The notes: a model not told the origin generated them from the sequence alone. A DNA stretch of 64,000 bases from JAOAPG01 sp963791575 (GCA_963791575.1 CAWBSY010000022.1:1-64000), one strand, 5' to 3'; numbered from the stretch's first letter, positions 9,771-20,930 are shown. Numbers and translations: made by a program.

Positions 9771-11213
9771 ATGTCAGAAAATATTGGACACGTAGTTCAG
9801 ATTTCCGGTCCCGTGGTAGACGTGCAATTCGCTGAAGCCACCATTCCGCCGATTTATCAGGCGCTCCGAGTTGTAAGCGAAGGATTCACTGTGCCGTCGC
9901 CGATCAACGTAGTTCTCGAAGTCGAGCAGCATCTTGGCGAAGGCCGTGTGCGTTGCGTTGCCATGGAAGCGACGGAAGGCATGGTGCGCGGGATGAAAGT
10001 GATTGACCAGGGCGGTCAAATCTCCGTACCGGTAGGTCATGGCACGTTGGGACGCGTGATGAATGTAATCGGCGATCCGGTGGATCAGCTTGGTCCGATA
10101 CAGTTCACCGAGAAAATGCCGATTCATCGTCCGGCGCCAGCGTTCGACGAGCAAGCTACCAGTTCTGAAATGTTTGAGACTGGGGTCAAAGTTGTCGATC
10201 TGATCCAGCCGTTCTTGAAGGGCGGCAAGATTGGACTATTCGGCGGCGCGGGCGTTGGTAAGACTGTATTCATTCAAGAACTCATCAATAACGTCGCCAA
10301 GCAACACGGCGGATTCTCCGTGTTTGCCGGCGTTGGCGAACGTACTCGTGAAGGCAATGATCTTTGGCTGGAAATGTCGGAGTCCGGCGTCATATCGCCT
10401 GGCAACCCCGAGAAGTCAAAAGCCGCGCTGATTTATGGTCAGATGACAGAGCCGCCAGGCGCGCGTTTGCGCGTCGCGTTGACCGGACTTACCGTCGCCG
10501 AATATTTCCGCGACCGGGAAGGCGCCGACACGCTGTTGTTCATCGACAACATTTTCCGCTTCACTCAAGCAGGGTCAGAAGTATCCGCGCTGCTCGGCCG
10601 TATGCCAAGCGCGGTGGGTTACCAGCCCAATCTGGCGACTGAAATGGGCGAATTGCAGGAGCGGATCACTTCCACAAAGAAGGGTTCCGTCACATCTGTG
10701 CAGGCGATTTACGTTCCTGCGGATGACTTGACCGATCCCGCGCCTGCGACTACGTTCGCTCACCTTGATGCGACGACGGTGCTGTCGCGCGCTTTGACGG
10801 AAATTGGAATCTATCCCGCTGTCGATCCTTTGGCTTCTACTTCACGCATACTTGATCCTCGCATCGTCGGACAAGAACATTACGATGTTGCACAAGCGGT
10901 CAAGAAAACGCTGCAGAGCTATAAGGATCTGCAAGACATCATCGCGATTCTCGGTATTGATGAACTGAGCGAAGATCAAAAAGTGACTGTGACACGCGCG
11001 CGAAAAATTCAACGCTTCCTTTCACAACCATTCTTCGTGGCCGAACAGTTCACGGGTGCTCCGGGCCGCTACGTGAAAATCGCCGATACGGTGAAGGGCT
11101 TCAAGGACATTAACGAAGGCAAGTACGACGATATTCCAGAGCAGGCGTTCTATATGAAGGGCACGATCGATGAAGTGCTCGAAGCGGCAGAGAAGTTGAA
11201 AACAGCAGCGTAA
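9771..11213 (+). CDS. atpD: F0F1 ATP synthase subunit beta
   Basis: Catalytic beta subunit, 480 residues, intact. The P-loop GGAGVGKT lies near residue 160, the beta signature PAPATTFAHLDATTVLSR near 325-342, and the DELSEDQK-containing region near 400, as in all bacterial beta subunits. Catalytic Glu and Arg contexts (GVGERTREGND) are present. It is preceded by a 185-base spacer with inverted repeats and followed 96 bases later by atpC. Confidence 0.98.
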   Translation: MSENIGHVVQISGPVVDVQFAEATIPPIYQALRVVSEGFTVPSPINVVLEVEQHLGEGRVRCVAMEATEGMVRGMKVIDQGGQISVPVGHGTLGRVMNVIGDPVDQLGPIQFTEKMPIHRPAPAFDEQATSSEMFETGVKVVDLIQPFLKGGKIGLFGGAGVGKTVFIQELINNVAKQHGGFSVFAGVGERTREGNDLWLEMSESGVISPGNPEKSKAALIYGQMTEPPGARLRVALTGLTVAEYFRDREGADTLLFIDNIFRFTQAGSEVSALLGRMPSAVGYQPNLATEMGELQERITSTKKGSVTSVQAIYVPADDLTDPAPATTFAHLDATTVLSRALTEIGIYPAVDPLASTSRILDPRIVGQEHYDVAQAVKKTLQSYKDLQDIIAILGIDELSEDQKVTVTRARKIQRFLSQPFFVAEQFTGAPGRYVKIADTVKGFKDINEGKYDDIPEQAFYMKGTIDEVLEAAEKLKTAA

Positions 11214-11216
11214 AAG

Positions 11217-11309
11217 TAGGCATTAGGCTTTAGGCGTCAGGCTTCAGGAGTTTGGCCCTGAGAGCAAAGCCTAGAGCCCGAAGCCTAACGCCTGAAGCCT
11301 GAATTTCAA
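11217..11309. repeat. atpD-atpC spacer, long imperfect hairpin
   Basis: The left arm (about 11221-11250, CATTAGGCTTTAGGCGTCAG and on) and right arm (about 11277-11305, CGAAGCCTAACGCCTGAAGC and on) are complementary over ~28 bases with a few mismatches, leaving a ~30-base loop. Each arm is itself built of repeated AGGCTT(T/C)AGGC units. The hairpin fills nearly the whole gap, so it would lie in the atp mRNA between the two genes. It has no T-run and is not a standard terminator. Confidence 0.75.
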
Positions 11310-11717
11310 ATGGCAGACACTTTCCAACTCGAGATTGTTACTCCGGAGAAGATGGTCGTTCGTGACTCCGCTGAAGAAGTTCAGATACCTGGAAAGAATG
11401 GGTATTTGGGTGTTCTTCCGGGGCACGCGCCGCTCATTACCGAGCTCTCGACCGGAGAACTCAGCTACCGCAATGGCGGTCAGACTCACAGGTTTGCGGT
11501 GGCGTGGGGATTTGCTGAGGTGCTGCCCGACAAGGTGACAGTACTGGCGGAAAGCGCCGAGCGTGCCGCAGAGATTGATGTGGCGCGAGCGCAATCGGAC
11601 AAGAAGCAAGCTGAGGAGCACTTGGCCAGCGGCAAGACAGAAGAAGATTTCACCAAGGCCGAAGCCGAATTGAAGCGTGCCGAAACCCGCTTGGAAGTGG
11701 CGCAGAACAAAGGTTAG
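11310..11717 (+). CDS. atpC: F0F1 ATP synthase subunit epsilon
   Basis: Epsilon subunit, 135 residues, last of the cluster. The N-terminal beta-sandwich shows the family pattern FQLEIVTPEKMVV, GYLGVLPGHAPLITEL and the VAWGFAEVLPDKVTVLAE segment. The C-terminal two-helix region is Ala/Glu/Lys-rich. Genes for the a and c subunits (atpB, atpE) do not occur in the window, so the membrane rotor and channel must be encoded elsewhere. Confidence 0.95.
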   Translation: MADTFQLEIVTPEKMVVRDSAEEVQIPGKNGYLGVLPGHAPLITELSTGELSYRNGGQTHRFAVAWGFAEVLPDKVTVLAESAERAAEIDVARAQSDKKQAEEHLASGKTEEDFTKAEAELKRAETRLEVAQNKG

Positions 11718-12029
11718 CGGTGGGCTCCAAAATTCGGCGATTCAGCCAAGATGTTGCAGGAAAGTTTTCCGCACCGCTTCTTATTGCGAGTTGCACAAAT
11801 CTCCTTTCGCAGAATCCGAGCTGCTTCTACCATCCTTTCAAGTGTTTCCCCTTTGTTCTCAAGTGACAATTGTGATCCCCCACATAACAAAACCTGATGG
11901 ACTGTATAAATAGTTTCGATTTCCGTGGCCCCATCATGGGCGGTACAGTTGGTTGGACACGCGAGTTGGAACCCCCTTTCCACTGAATGCCGAGTCCGAG
12001 TTACTGAAGTGAGTTACTGGGCTGAGCCT
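11718..12029. other. gap between atpC and glnD
   Basis: About 310 bases with no recognised gene. An upstream in-frame ATG at 11925 would add 35 residues to GlnD, but those residues do not resemble the family. I see no clear terminator or promoter. Confidence 0.4.
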
Positions 12030-14629
12030 ATGACCACGGCATCTTCTGTGAGCACCGAGTTACGCGACCTTTATATCGAACAGTCTTCCCGCATCCAGCA
12101 AGAATTTTCCGACACGGGCGATGGCCTAAAGGCGGTCGCGAGTCGTACCGCGTTAGTGGAAGAAGTAATTCGAAGCCTGTGTAAAGACGTCATCGGCTCC
12201 GATGAAAATGGTCCTCAAAATTTTGCCTTGGTTGCGACCGGTGGATTCGGTCGCAGTTCTTTGTTCCCCCACTCTGACGTAGACGTTCTGTTTTTGTTTG
12301 CGGACCGCTCAACGGAAGACGCCTATAAGGATCGGATTCGCCGGTTCTCCCAGGAAGTCTGGGACATGCGGATGAAGCTCAGTCCTGCAAACAGGACTCT
12401 TGCGGAGTGCGATCACTTTGAAGCCAACAATGTAGAGTTCACTATCGCGCTGCTTGACTGCCGTTACCTGGCGGGTGATCGGGAATTGTTCAACCGCCTG
12501 CATGACAAGCTGATTCCAAAGTTGGTTATGCGCGAGGGACAGGCCATAGTGCAGCGCCTGGCCGAAGTTACTCGGTCCCGTCATGCGAAATACGGGAACA
12601 CAGTTTTTCACCTCGAGCCGAATATCAAAGAAATTCCAGGCGGTCTTCGCGACTACAACGTAGCTGGTTGGCTGGCGCTTATTTCCTCCATGGACAAATT
12701 GCGGGATTGGCCGGAACCGAAGTCGCTGCTGCCCGCGTCTCTGCGTAAACAGTTTGAGCCTGCACTGGAGTTTCTAACGTCGGTTCGCTGTTTCCTGCAT
12801 TACCGTCAGGGCCGCGACGACAACATGTTGCTGTGGGAGGCGCAGGACGAAGCGGCTGCCCGAAACATCGGTGTTTCGGAATTAGATAGCCTGAGCGCCG
12901 CTGATTGGATGCGAATTTATTTCAGTCATGCGAGAGCGGTACACCGTGCGTCATTACAGTTGCTGGAGGAAATTCCAGCGGCACGGTCATCTTTATACAA
13001 ACAATTTCAGAATTGGCGCTCGCGAATTTCGAATTCCGATTTTTCAGTCGTCGATGGATTGATTTATCTGCAGCAACCCTCCGCCGTACAAGATCCTGAG
13101 CTGCTTTTGCAATTGTTCGATTTCATGGCGCATCATGATCTGCGATTGAGCACCACAACCGAGTACCGGATTGAGCAGGCTCTCCCAGTTCTTGCCTGTA
13201 CGCCACCCCAGGGCGCCGAGCTGTGGCGCTATCTGCAAGTCATTCTCATTGAGCCTCACGCGGCTGACGCGTTGCGGGCCATGCACTCTCTGCGGTTACT
13301 CGGCTTGCTGCTGCCCGAGTTGAAGCTGATTGATTCGCTGGTAGTGCGCGACTTTTATCATCGCTTCACTGTGGACGAGCACTCATTTCTTGCCATTGAA
13401 AGTTTGCACCGGGCGCACGTCTCGCAATCGGAATGGGATCGCCGCTATGGAGACATCCTCGATGAGCTGGAACGGCCGGAGTTGCTCTATCTTGCTTTGC
13501 TTCTGCATGACGTGGGCAAAGGGGATCCCTGGCGGAAACCACGTAGTTGGAAGCCTCGATCTGGCGAAACAATGCATGGAACGGCTGGATCTCGAGCCGC
13601 AGGATCGAGACACCGTGCTTTTCTTGATTGGCAGTCATCTCGATATGTCGGCAACATTGCGGCGCGATATTTTCGATCCGGAAACAATAAAACTTTTTGC
13701 CGATAAAATCGGTACTCCAGAGCGCCTTAAGATGCTCTGCCTGCTGACTTATGCCGACATAAAGGCCGTGAACCCCGAGGCGCTGACTCCGTGGAAAGCA
13801 GAAAATGTGTGGCAGCTCTACATCGCGACAGCGAACTATTTGAACCATCACGTAGATCAGCGCCTTCATGCGGATGCCGACGATGAAAACATGGCGCGAT
13901 TGCAAAAGCTGGCTCCGGTGGCCGGTAAGAAGATCAAGAACTTCCTGGAAGGATTTCCGAAACGCTATCTGCGAACTTATCCAGCCGAAGAAGTGCTGCA
14001 TCACTTCGAGATGGCCGGGCATTTGCTTTCCGAACCGGTAAAGCTGGATCTGAAACGCGGACGCAATTGGTTTGAGCTGACGCTGGTTACAAATGATCGT
14101 CCTTTTCTTTTTGCAACAGTCGCGGGAGTGCTGGCCGCGTGGGGCATGAACATTGTGAAAGCTGATGCCTTCTCGAATGAGGCTGGAACCGTGGTGGATA
14201 CCTTCTACTTCACGGATCGCTTTCGCACGTTGGAGTTGAACCTTCCCGAGTGGGACCGCTTCCAGCGCAGCATCTCCGACGTACTTACGGGAGATGCCGA
14301 TCTTGATCGCATGTTGCGCGATCGCTTGCGATCCGAAAAAAGTGGCGCGGCAAAGGTCAAAGTTAAGACCGCAATCGAGTTTGACGATGAGTGTTCCTCG
14401 AACAGCACGCTTGTGCAAGTGATTGCTCAAGATCGACTAGGGCTGCTTGCATAGCATCAGCTCACGTTTCTCGCATCACAAATGCAACATTGAGATCGCC
14501 TTGATCGATACCGAAGGACAGATGGCTATTGACGTTTTCTACCTCACTTCGAGCGGCAAAAAGCTAAGCCGCGAGCAACAGATGCTGTTGAAGAGTGACC
14601 TGCTGGAAGAGCTAAATCCCGCCGCCTGA
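12030..14629 (+). CDS. glnD: [protein-PII] uridylyltransferase/UR GlnD (two frameshifts in this sequence)
   Basis: GlnD senses glutamine and adds or removes UMP on PII. Order of domains: nucleotidyltransferase with GGFGRSSLFPHSDVDVLF (~residues 71-88), helical linker, HD domain with LLHDVGKG (~495), then two ACT domains (FELTLVTNDRPFLFATVAG; then LVQVIAQDRLGLL and HSISSRFSHHKCNIEIALID). The frame breaks twice: at the G run 13521-13524 (one G too many, after GKG) and at 14449 (an extra G after CTGCTT). With both mended the protein is about 865 residues, normal for GlnD. ATG 12030 is preferred because residues before it are not family-like. Confidence 0.9.
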
Positions 14630-14741
14630 AATAACGACTCTAAATCCTCGCTCAGCTGCGCGTTTTCAGGTGCCCGAGCATCATACGCACCGCCTGCTAC
14701 TGATATTCTAAAAGCAGATTCATAAGGAGCTCATCCAGCTA

Positions 14742-16547
14742 TTGCCGCCAATTCTCAATGCACAAGGGCTGTCGAAGACATTCGGCGCCAATCCGCTGTT
14801 CCAGAACATCTCATTCACGGTTTCTGAAGGCGACAGAATCGGACTCGTCGGCCCGAATGGTGCCGGCAAGTCGACTCTTCTGCAAATTCTTGCTGGCCAG
14901 ATAGACGCAGACAGCGGGAATGTCGCGGTGCGGAAACGCGCCCGGCTCAGCTATGTCTTGCAGGATTCGCAGTTCGCTTCGAAGGTGACTGTTCGCGCAG
15001 TGGTCAATGCTGCGCTCGAACGGGGTGCCGTCATCGAATCTGAACGAGGTACTCGCGTTGCTGAAACACTAGGACGAGCCGGGTTCGAGGATCTCGATGC
15101 CGAAGCGAATTCGCTCTCTGGCGGCTGGCGCAAAAGGCTCGCTATTGTTGAGGCTCTTGTGCAAGGGCCGGATGTTCTGTTGCTCGACGAACCCACGAAC
15201 CATCTTGACCTTGGCGGAATTCAGTGGCTCGAAGAAGTTCTGCAGGACGCTTCTTTCGCTTGTGTCGTGGTGAGTCACGATCGCTATTTCCTGGAAAATA
15301 TTGCGACCGAAATGGCTGAACTCGACCGTGCTTATCCGGATGGCATGCTGCGGGTGAAAGGGAACTACAGCAAGTTTCTGGAAAAGAAGGACGAATTTCT
15401 GGCGGCACAGGCGAAACATCAGGACGCGCTTGCAAACCGGGTTCGAACCGAAATCGAATGGCTGCGACGCGGACCGAAAGCTCGGGCGACCAAAGCCAAA
15501 GCCCGAATCAATAAAGCCAATGAATTGATCGGTGAGTTGGCGGACTTGAATTCGAGAACGCGTACCGCGACTGCGAACATCGATTTTTCCGCTACAGAAC
15601 GGCAAACCAAGCGATTGATCGAAATCGATGGCGTGAGCTATGAGATTGATGGACGCACGCTTTTCTCAAACCTAAATTTCGCGATCACTGCCGGGATGCG
15701 GGTTGGGCTTGTCGGTCCGAATGGAAGCGGAAAGACAACGCTGCTTCGCTTGTTGCGAGGTGAGTATTCTCCCGACACCGGAAAAATAAACTGCGCTCCA
15801 ACTTTGCGGATTGTGTATTTTGATCAGAACCGCAAACTTGACGAGAACGCTACGTTAAGGCGTGCGTTGGCTCCAGACAGCGACTCTGTCGTCTATCAGG
15901 ACCGGGTTGTGCACGTCGCTTCCTGGGCTGCAAGATTTCTTTTTACTGGCGAACAGCTTAATCAGCCGGTGAGCCGTCTCTCCGGCGGAGAGCGTGCTCG
16001 GGTGCTGATCGCGCAGCTTATGCTTCAACCTGCCGACGTCCTGTTACTGGACGAGCCCACGAATGATCTCGATATTCCCACGCTGGAAATTTTGGAAGAG
16101 AGCCTGCTCGAATACCCCGGCGCGTTGGTGCTCGTGACGCACGATCGTTATCTTCTGGATCGTGTATCGACCATCGTATTAGGGCTCGACGGAGCAGGTG
16201 GAATAGACACCTTCGCCGACTACTCGCAATGGGAAGCGTGGCAGCGGGAATCGAAGCAGCCCACGAAAGCTACACTACGAGGAGTCGATAGCCCAAGAGC
16301 TCCGTCTCCCTTAGCCACGAGCAAGAAAAAACTTTCCTATATCGAGGCACGCGAAGCCTCGACCATTGAAGAGCGAATTGCGGAAGCTGAGCGGCAGCTC
16401 GATATAAAGCGCACGGTACTTGAGGACCCTGCAATAGTTAGCGATGCCGAGCGTTTGGTAAGCGCGCACGCAGACACTGAAATCGCAGAGAAGACGGTAG
16501 ATCAGCTCTATGCGCGTTGGGCGGAGCTGGAAGAAAAGCAACGATAG
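14742..16547 (+). CDS. ABC-F family ATPase (Uup-like)
   Basis: Two tandem ABC ATPase domains with no membrane segments, 601 residues. Domain 1 has GPNGAGKST (~38-46), signature LSGGWRKR and Walker B VLLLDEPTNHLDL; domain 2 has GPNGSGKTT, LSGGERARV and VLLLDEPTNDLD. The linker is charged and helical, and the C-terminus is a Glu/Arg-rich coiled coil (~515-600), the arrangement of Uup. ABC-F proteins act on ribosomes or, for Uup, possibly on DNA. The start is TTG at 14742, with AAGGAG 12 bases upstream. Confidence 0.88.
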   Translation: MPPILNAQGLSKTFGANPLFQNISFTVSEGDRIGLVGPNGAGKSTLLQILAGQIDADSGNVAVRKRARLSYVLQDSQFASKVTVRAVVNAALERGAVIESERGTRVAETLGRAGFEDLDAEANSLSGGWRKRLAIVEALVQGPDVLLLDEPTNHLDLGGIQWLEEVLQDASFACVVVSHDRYFLENIATEMAELDRAYPDGMLRVKGNYSKFLEKKDEFLAAQAKHQDALANRVRTEIEWLRRGPKARATKAKARINKANELIGELADLNSRTRTATANIDFSATERQTKRLIEIDGVSYEIDGRTLFSNLNFAITAGMRVGLVGPNGSGKTTLLRLLRGEYSPDTGKINCAPTLRIVYFDQNRKLDENATLRRALAPDSDSVVYQDRVVHVASWAARFLFTGEQLNQPVSRLSGGERARVLIAQLMLQPADVLLLDEPTNDLDIPTLEILEESLLEYPGALVLVTHDRYLLDRVSTIVLGLDGAGGIDTFADYSQWEAWQRESKQPTKATLRGVDSPRAPSPLATSKKKLSYIEAREASTIEERIAEAERQLDIKRTVLEDPAIVSDAERLVSAHADTEIAEKTVDQLYARWAELEEKQR

Positions 16548-16558
16548 GATATTCGAAA

Positions 16559-17525
16559 TTATAAATTGCTACACAGAGCCGCTCCGCCTGCAATTCCAGC
16601 GTCCGCGCCATACCGAGCTTTGAGGATTGGAATTTCCTGACAACGAGAGTTAATGCAATAGCCGGGAAGACGACCGCGAATCTCATCGAACAACGGCCCC
16701 AGCATCGTAGCAGCGCCACCGCCAATGATGATCACGTCGGGTTCGAGTAAATCAATGGTGTTGCCGATCCACACGGAGAGGAAATCGATCGTTTCAAGCA
16801 AAATTGCTTTTGCCGTTGGATCACCGTCAGCATAGGCCGAGCCTACCATCTCGTTGGTCACAGCTTCAATATCGCCATGAGCAAGTTCGAGAATTGCCGA
16901 GTCTTTCCCTGAATCGGTGCGCAGATGATGTGCGTGCTCTTTTAGCAATGGCAGGACCAGCCGCATAAACTTCAATGCACCCCGGCTTGCCGCACCCACA
17001 GCGAGGTCCGCGGTAGTCGATACTCACATGGCCGCCTTCCCCCGCGGCGCCGGTTCTTCCATGATGAATCTTGCCCTCTAGAATAATTCCGGTCCCAATG
17101 CCCGTCCCAATGGTCGCGTAGAAGATATTCTTGTAACTTCGTCCCGCACCCCATCGACTCTCAGCCAGGGCAGCGGCATTCGCGTCGTTATCAACTTTGA
17201 TGGGAGTCGCATACTTCTTCGCAATTTCAGAACTTAGGGGGAAATTTCGCCAGCAAGGCAGATTGGGAGGATTCACAATGACGCCGGTATTCGGATCCAA
17301 TGGTCCCGGCGCACAGATTCCTATACCAGCGATTGACGCGTGATCCTTTACAGCAGCATATAGAGAATCAATCGCGGAGAGTACAGCTGCCAGTGCGACT
17401 TCGGGGCTTTCCCGCGAAATCATTGGGACGCGAATCTGATTTCTAATCTCTCCATCAGAGGTGACAATACCAGCCGCTATCTTGGTGCCACCGATATCGA
17501 CGCCAATCAAAAGACTTTCTGGCAT
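16559..17525 (-). CDS. ROK-family sugar kinase, probable glucokinase (frameshifted in this sequence)
   Basis: Phosphorylates a hexose with ATP. The phosphate-binding opening GVDIGGTKIAAG, the sugar-binding VDNDANAAALAE, the second ATP motif GTGIGTGIILEGK and the zinc-binding CGCGKPGCIE are all present in order. The frame breaks near 16930, after IAKRAR, and continues in another frame to GGGAATMLGP and AGIAGGAALC; one extra base explains it. Repaired length is ~321 residues, normal for ROK. Its ATG lies four bases after the galT stop, so it is the last gene of galK-galT-ROK and probably supplies or uses the glucose phosphate made by the Leloir route. Confidence 0.82.
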
Positions 17526-17529
17526 CCGC

Positions 17530-18579
17530 TTATTGTTCCTGCTGCAAATAATGTTTTTCAGATAAGCTGCGCAATCTTTCCGCCGCTGTCTCCGGTGTTA
17601 TGTCGCGTTGAGGAGAGGCAAGCAACTCGTAACCCACCATGAACTTTCTCACGGTCGCCGAGCGCAACAGAGGAGGAAAAAAATGCGCGTGAAAATGCCA
17701 TTCCGAATGGGGGCCGTCCGTTGGTCGCTGATGAAATCCCATCGAATAGGGAAAAGAAATTTGAAACAGATTGTCATAACGCGTAGTCAGACGTTTCAGG
17801 ATTTCTGCCAGTCCGTCGCGTTCGTTATTACTCAGCGCGGCGATGTCCGCCATATGCCGTTTGCTTGTTAACAATATTTCAAATGGCCAGATCGCCCAGA
17901 AGGGCACCACGGCAAAAAAGTGTTCATTCTCGCAAACTAGACGGCTGCCGGACGATTGTTCGAGGCGAACATAATCGCATAGCAGGCAGCTCCCATGTTT
18001 TTGTCGGTAGTCTTCAAACGAAGCTTGTTCCGTCAGCGGATAGTTAGGAATACTTGCGCTCGCCCATATTTGGCAATGAGGATGAGGATTGCTGCATCCC
18101 ATCATCTCGCCGCGATTTTCGAAGATCTGCACATAATTCACATTTGGCCGAGCGCCTAATTCGACATATTCATCGGACCAGCCGTCCACCAGTCGACGGA
18201 TATCGCGCTGCTCCATTTGCGGGATCGTCAGATCGTGGCGGGGCGAGAAGCACATTACCCGGCAGACGCCAGTTTCACTCTCGGCCAGCAGCAATCCTTT
18301 TTCGTCATATCCCCCTGGCGGAGTGTTAGACAGCAGGGAAGGGTAGTCGTTATCAAAAGCAAAAATTCCGTCGTATGACGGATTGCGGCTGCCTGCAGCT
18401 CTCACATTTCCCGGACACATGTAGCAGGTTGGATCGTAAGCGGGACGCGCTTCTACCGAAACCTTCTCCCTTTGTCCTTGCCATGGACGCTGGGTTCTGT
18501 GAGGTGAAACTAGTATCCATTCGCGCGTCAGCGGATTAAATCGGCGATGTGGATTCTGCTGCAGATCAAAGTTAAGCAT
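17530..18579 (-). CDS. galT: galactose-1-phosphate uridylyltransferase
   Basis: Exchanges UMP between UDP-glucose and galactose-1-phosphate. The 349-residue protein carries the active-site histidine triad-like motif NPHPHCQIWA (~160-170), the N-terminal metal and substrate region NPLTREWILVSPHR and the CYMCPGN cysteine pair. A second conserved histidine segment, EWHFHAHFFPP, lies near 295. It sits between galK (35 bases upstream) and the ROK kinase (four bases downstream) in the same orientation, forming a compact galactose-use operon. Confidence 0.95.
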   Translation of the reverse strand: MLNFDLQQNPHRRFNPLTREWILVSPHRTQRPWQGQREKVSVEARPAYDPTCYMCPGNVRAAGSRNPSYDGIFAFDNDYPSLLSNTPPGGYDEKGLLLAESETGVCRVMCFSPRHDLTIPQMEQRDIRRLVDGWSDEYVELGARPNVNYVQIFENRGEMMGCSNPHPHCQIWASASIPNYPLTEQASFEDYRQKHGSCLLCDYVRLEQSSGSRLVCENEHFFAVVPFWAIWPFEILLTSKRHMADIAALSNNERDGLAEILKRLTTRYDNLFQISFPYSMGFHQRPTDGPHSEWHFHAHFFPPLLRSATVRKFMVGYELLASPQRDITPETAAERLRSLSEKHYLQQEQ

Positions 18580-18614
18580 TTATTTTTTCAACGAAAGATC
18601 TTCTGACTCGCTAG

Positions 18615-19767
18615 TTACTGAATTTCCTGCGCACCTGCTGCGGCGCGAGATACGTAAATCTCGGGAACCTGACCCGCCTTATTGCGATATCCCTCGCGTA
18701 CGTTATGAGAGAACTGCTCTACCTTATCGGAATACACAAGATTTACGGTGCACCCACCAAATCCGCCGCCCGTCATGCGTGCCCCGATCACGCCATCTTC
18801 TACGCACGCGAGTTCAACCATCCAATCCAATTCTTTGCAGCTGACTTCAAAGTCATCACGAAGGCTACGATGAGACTCAGCCATGAGTCGTCCGAATTTG
18901 GAGAAGTCACTCGCTTCCAGACTGTCGGCCGCCTGGCGCACCCGCTCATTTTCCGTGACAATATGCAAGCAACGGCGATAAATGAGATCCGGTAACTCGT
19001 GAGCATGCTGTTGCAGTTGCTCCGGGACAAACATCGCGCAGAGCAGTTATTCCGGGCAAAGTCTTTGAGAGCAGGCGGACGCCTTCTTCGCACTCGGCAC
19101 GCCGCTTGTTGTACTCGCCCCCTGCTACTTGATGCCGCACCATCGTGTTGCACGCCACCAGACTGATATCCGGAGCGAGCGGCAGAACCGTGTAGTCAAG
19201 CGACCGGCAATCGAGCATCAACGCGTGATCTGCTTTTCCATTACAGGAAATAAACTGATCCATGATGCCGCAGCGCGCTCCCACAAAGTCATTTTCCGCG
19301 TGTTGACAGAGTCGTGCGAGCTCGGCGGGATTGATAGAAAGGTCCGAAACTGCCAGAAGGGCAGTGCCAACAGCTACTTCGAGAGAGGCTGAAGAGCTCA
19401 GTCCCGATCCAACGGGCACGTTGCCTTTAATCAATAGATTCGCGCCAGTCAGCCGATGCCCTGCCTCTTCTAGCTTTAGCGCAACTCCGCGAATATAGTC
19501 GCTCCAGTGCTGCTTGGCGGGAGAGTGATCGTCGAGCGATGCCTCGACTGCCTCATCAAAACTCTCTGAGTAAAGCACCAGTTTGCGATCGCTCCGCGGC
19601 GCAGTAGCCACCCAAGTATAAAAATCGATCGCGGCGGGAAGCACAAATCCATCGTTGTAGTCCGTGTGCTCGCCAATCAAGTTGATTCTGCCCGGAGCAC
19701 GAAAAGTTCGCGCGTCAGATCCATAGCGATCGCGAAACTTCTGCAGAATTGTGCCCTGTTCGCCCAT
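18615..19767 (-). CDS. galK: galactokinase (frameshifted in this sequence)
   Basis: Phosphorylates galactose at C1; first gene of the gal operon. The GHMP-kinase features are clear: galactokinase signature GRINLIGEHTDYNDGFVLP (~26-44), ATP loop PVGSGLSSSASLE (~118-130) and C-terminal MTGGGFGGCTVNLV. The frame breaks at the GGG at 19024-19026 (CCC on the coding strand): one base removed turns DVCPG into DVCPEQLQQHAHE and joins the two parts. Repaired length is ~383 residues, normal. A single homopolymer insertion in an operon gene suggests sequence error. Confidence 0.9.
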
Positions 19768-19908
19768 TAACTTTCTTCAATTGTGGTACTTAAGTTTTAC
19801 CAGAAGACGAAGGTTGAATGTGCACACCGCAAGGAAAATACCAAGAGGAAGAAATGAAGCGGCTAAGACGAGACAAGACACTACAAGACAGTACAAGAAG
19901 CGGCGGGC

Positions 19909-20163
19909 CTAATCTCTTAGCGGAACCATGGTCTGGTCGCCCTGGCAAAATGTCGCGACCTTCTGCAATCCGCCTTGCGGTTGAGGGACCATCATGACTG
20001 GTCCAAAGCAAAAAACAGCGTGCCCGGTCTGGGCGAAATACCAGGTGCCGCCCTTGCGGCTTAGATGGACAACCCTCGCTTCAACCGGAGAGCGCGGAGC
20101 CGGAGGCATCACTCGAGCACCGGGGAGAGACAACAACAAAAGTATGCTCACTAAACCATTCAT
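19909..20163 (-). CDS. small exported protein of unknown function
   Basis: About 84 residues starting at ATG 20163, with AGGTGG just upstream. The first ~17 residues (NGLVSILLLLSLPGA) look like a signal peptide; the rest has two cysteines (VFCFG, TFCQG) that could form one disulphide. No family is recognised. It lies 64 bases beyond the end of the next upstream gene on the same strand. Confidence 0.45.
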   Translation of the reverse strand: MNGLVSILLLLSLPGARVMPPAPRSPVEARVVHLSRKGGTWYFAQTGHAVFCFGPVMMVPQPQGGLQKVATFCQGDQTMVPLRD

Positions 20164-20226
20164 AGCCACCTACCTGCCTATCTATGTTCATGAGCCTGTA
20201 GTCATGAATCCTGCCAACCCGACCAC

Positions 20227-20700
20227 TTAAATATGAACGACATTCCTTCGCGAATCGGGCGCGTCGGAATCCATCGTCGGAGGCTTCTGTGGAACCACTT
20301 TGCGAACCTTGCCAGTGTTATGAGTCTTCGCGCTACCTTGCTGCGTTACCTGAGAAGACGGAGTCTGAACTGATTGAGACTGGGTTGGTTGACCTTGATT
20401 CGCCTCAGTTTGGTTTGATTGAGATTCAGACGACGGAGCCTGTGCCTGGGAAGACGGGGCTTGTCCATGGGCCTGCTTATGTGCGCGAGCCTCGCTTTGT
20501 TTTTGAATCAGGGTCTTTTTCATTGCGTTTAATTGCGCGCTATCGCTAAAGATCTCGCGAATTAAGCCGCGTTGCGAGTCGATCGTTCGTCCCTGTTCCA
20601 CGACCAATAGGGTCAACAGACCATAGGAAATCAGGAAAAGTACGACCAGAACCGGCAACATGACTCGTTTGCGTTGCGGTATAGCGATTGGGGCGTCCAT
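20227..20700 (-). CDS. single-span membrane protein with Gln/Ser-rich tail
   Basis: About 157 residues from ATG 20700 (GGAAG upstream). A basic stretch (QRKR) precedes one membrane segment (MLPVLVVLFLISYGLLTLLVV), then a short helical region and a long low-complexity Gln/Ser/Ala/Pro-rich tail ending in a Lys/Arg/Asp-rich patch. This is the layout of an inner-membrane-anchored protein with a disordered periplasmic tail. No function can be assigned. Confidence 0.55.
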   Translation of the reverse strand: MDAPIAIPQRKRVMLPVLVVLFLISYGLLTLLVVEQGRTIDSQRGLIREIFSDSAQLNAMKKTLIQKQSEARAHKQAHGQAPSSQAQAPSSESQSNQTEANQGQPTQSQSVQTPSSQVTQQGSAKTHNTGKVRKVVPQKPPTMDSDAPDSRRNVVHI

Positions 20701-20930
20701 CACTACTTCCACCAAAGTGCACCTCGATCTGCCACAAGCGGCAGGCAGGCTGACAAATGCAGTTTGGACACCAGCGGAGAGGAAGGTCGTAAGTAGTTGA
20801 ATAGGAATCGCTTAGGCCCGATTTTGCGTTGGCGTTACGGTGGGGAAAACGGCAACTCGGTGCACACTATGGGTAATCAGGGTGGTGTTACGACGGTGAC
20901 TTGCGCCCGGTTTTTTGAAGTCAGTGTAGA

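Noticed and set aside
13366..14430. 354-residue minus-strand ORF opposite glnD
   Set aside because: Shadow of the glnD frame; GlnD motifs on the plus strand are unambiguous.
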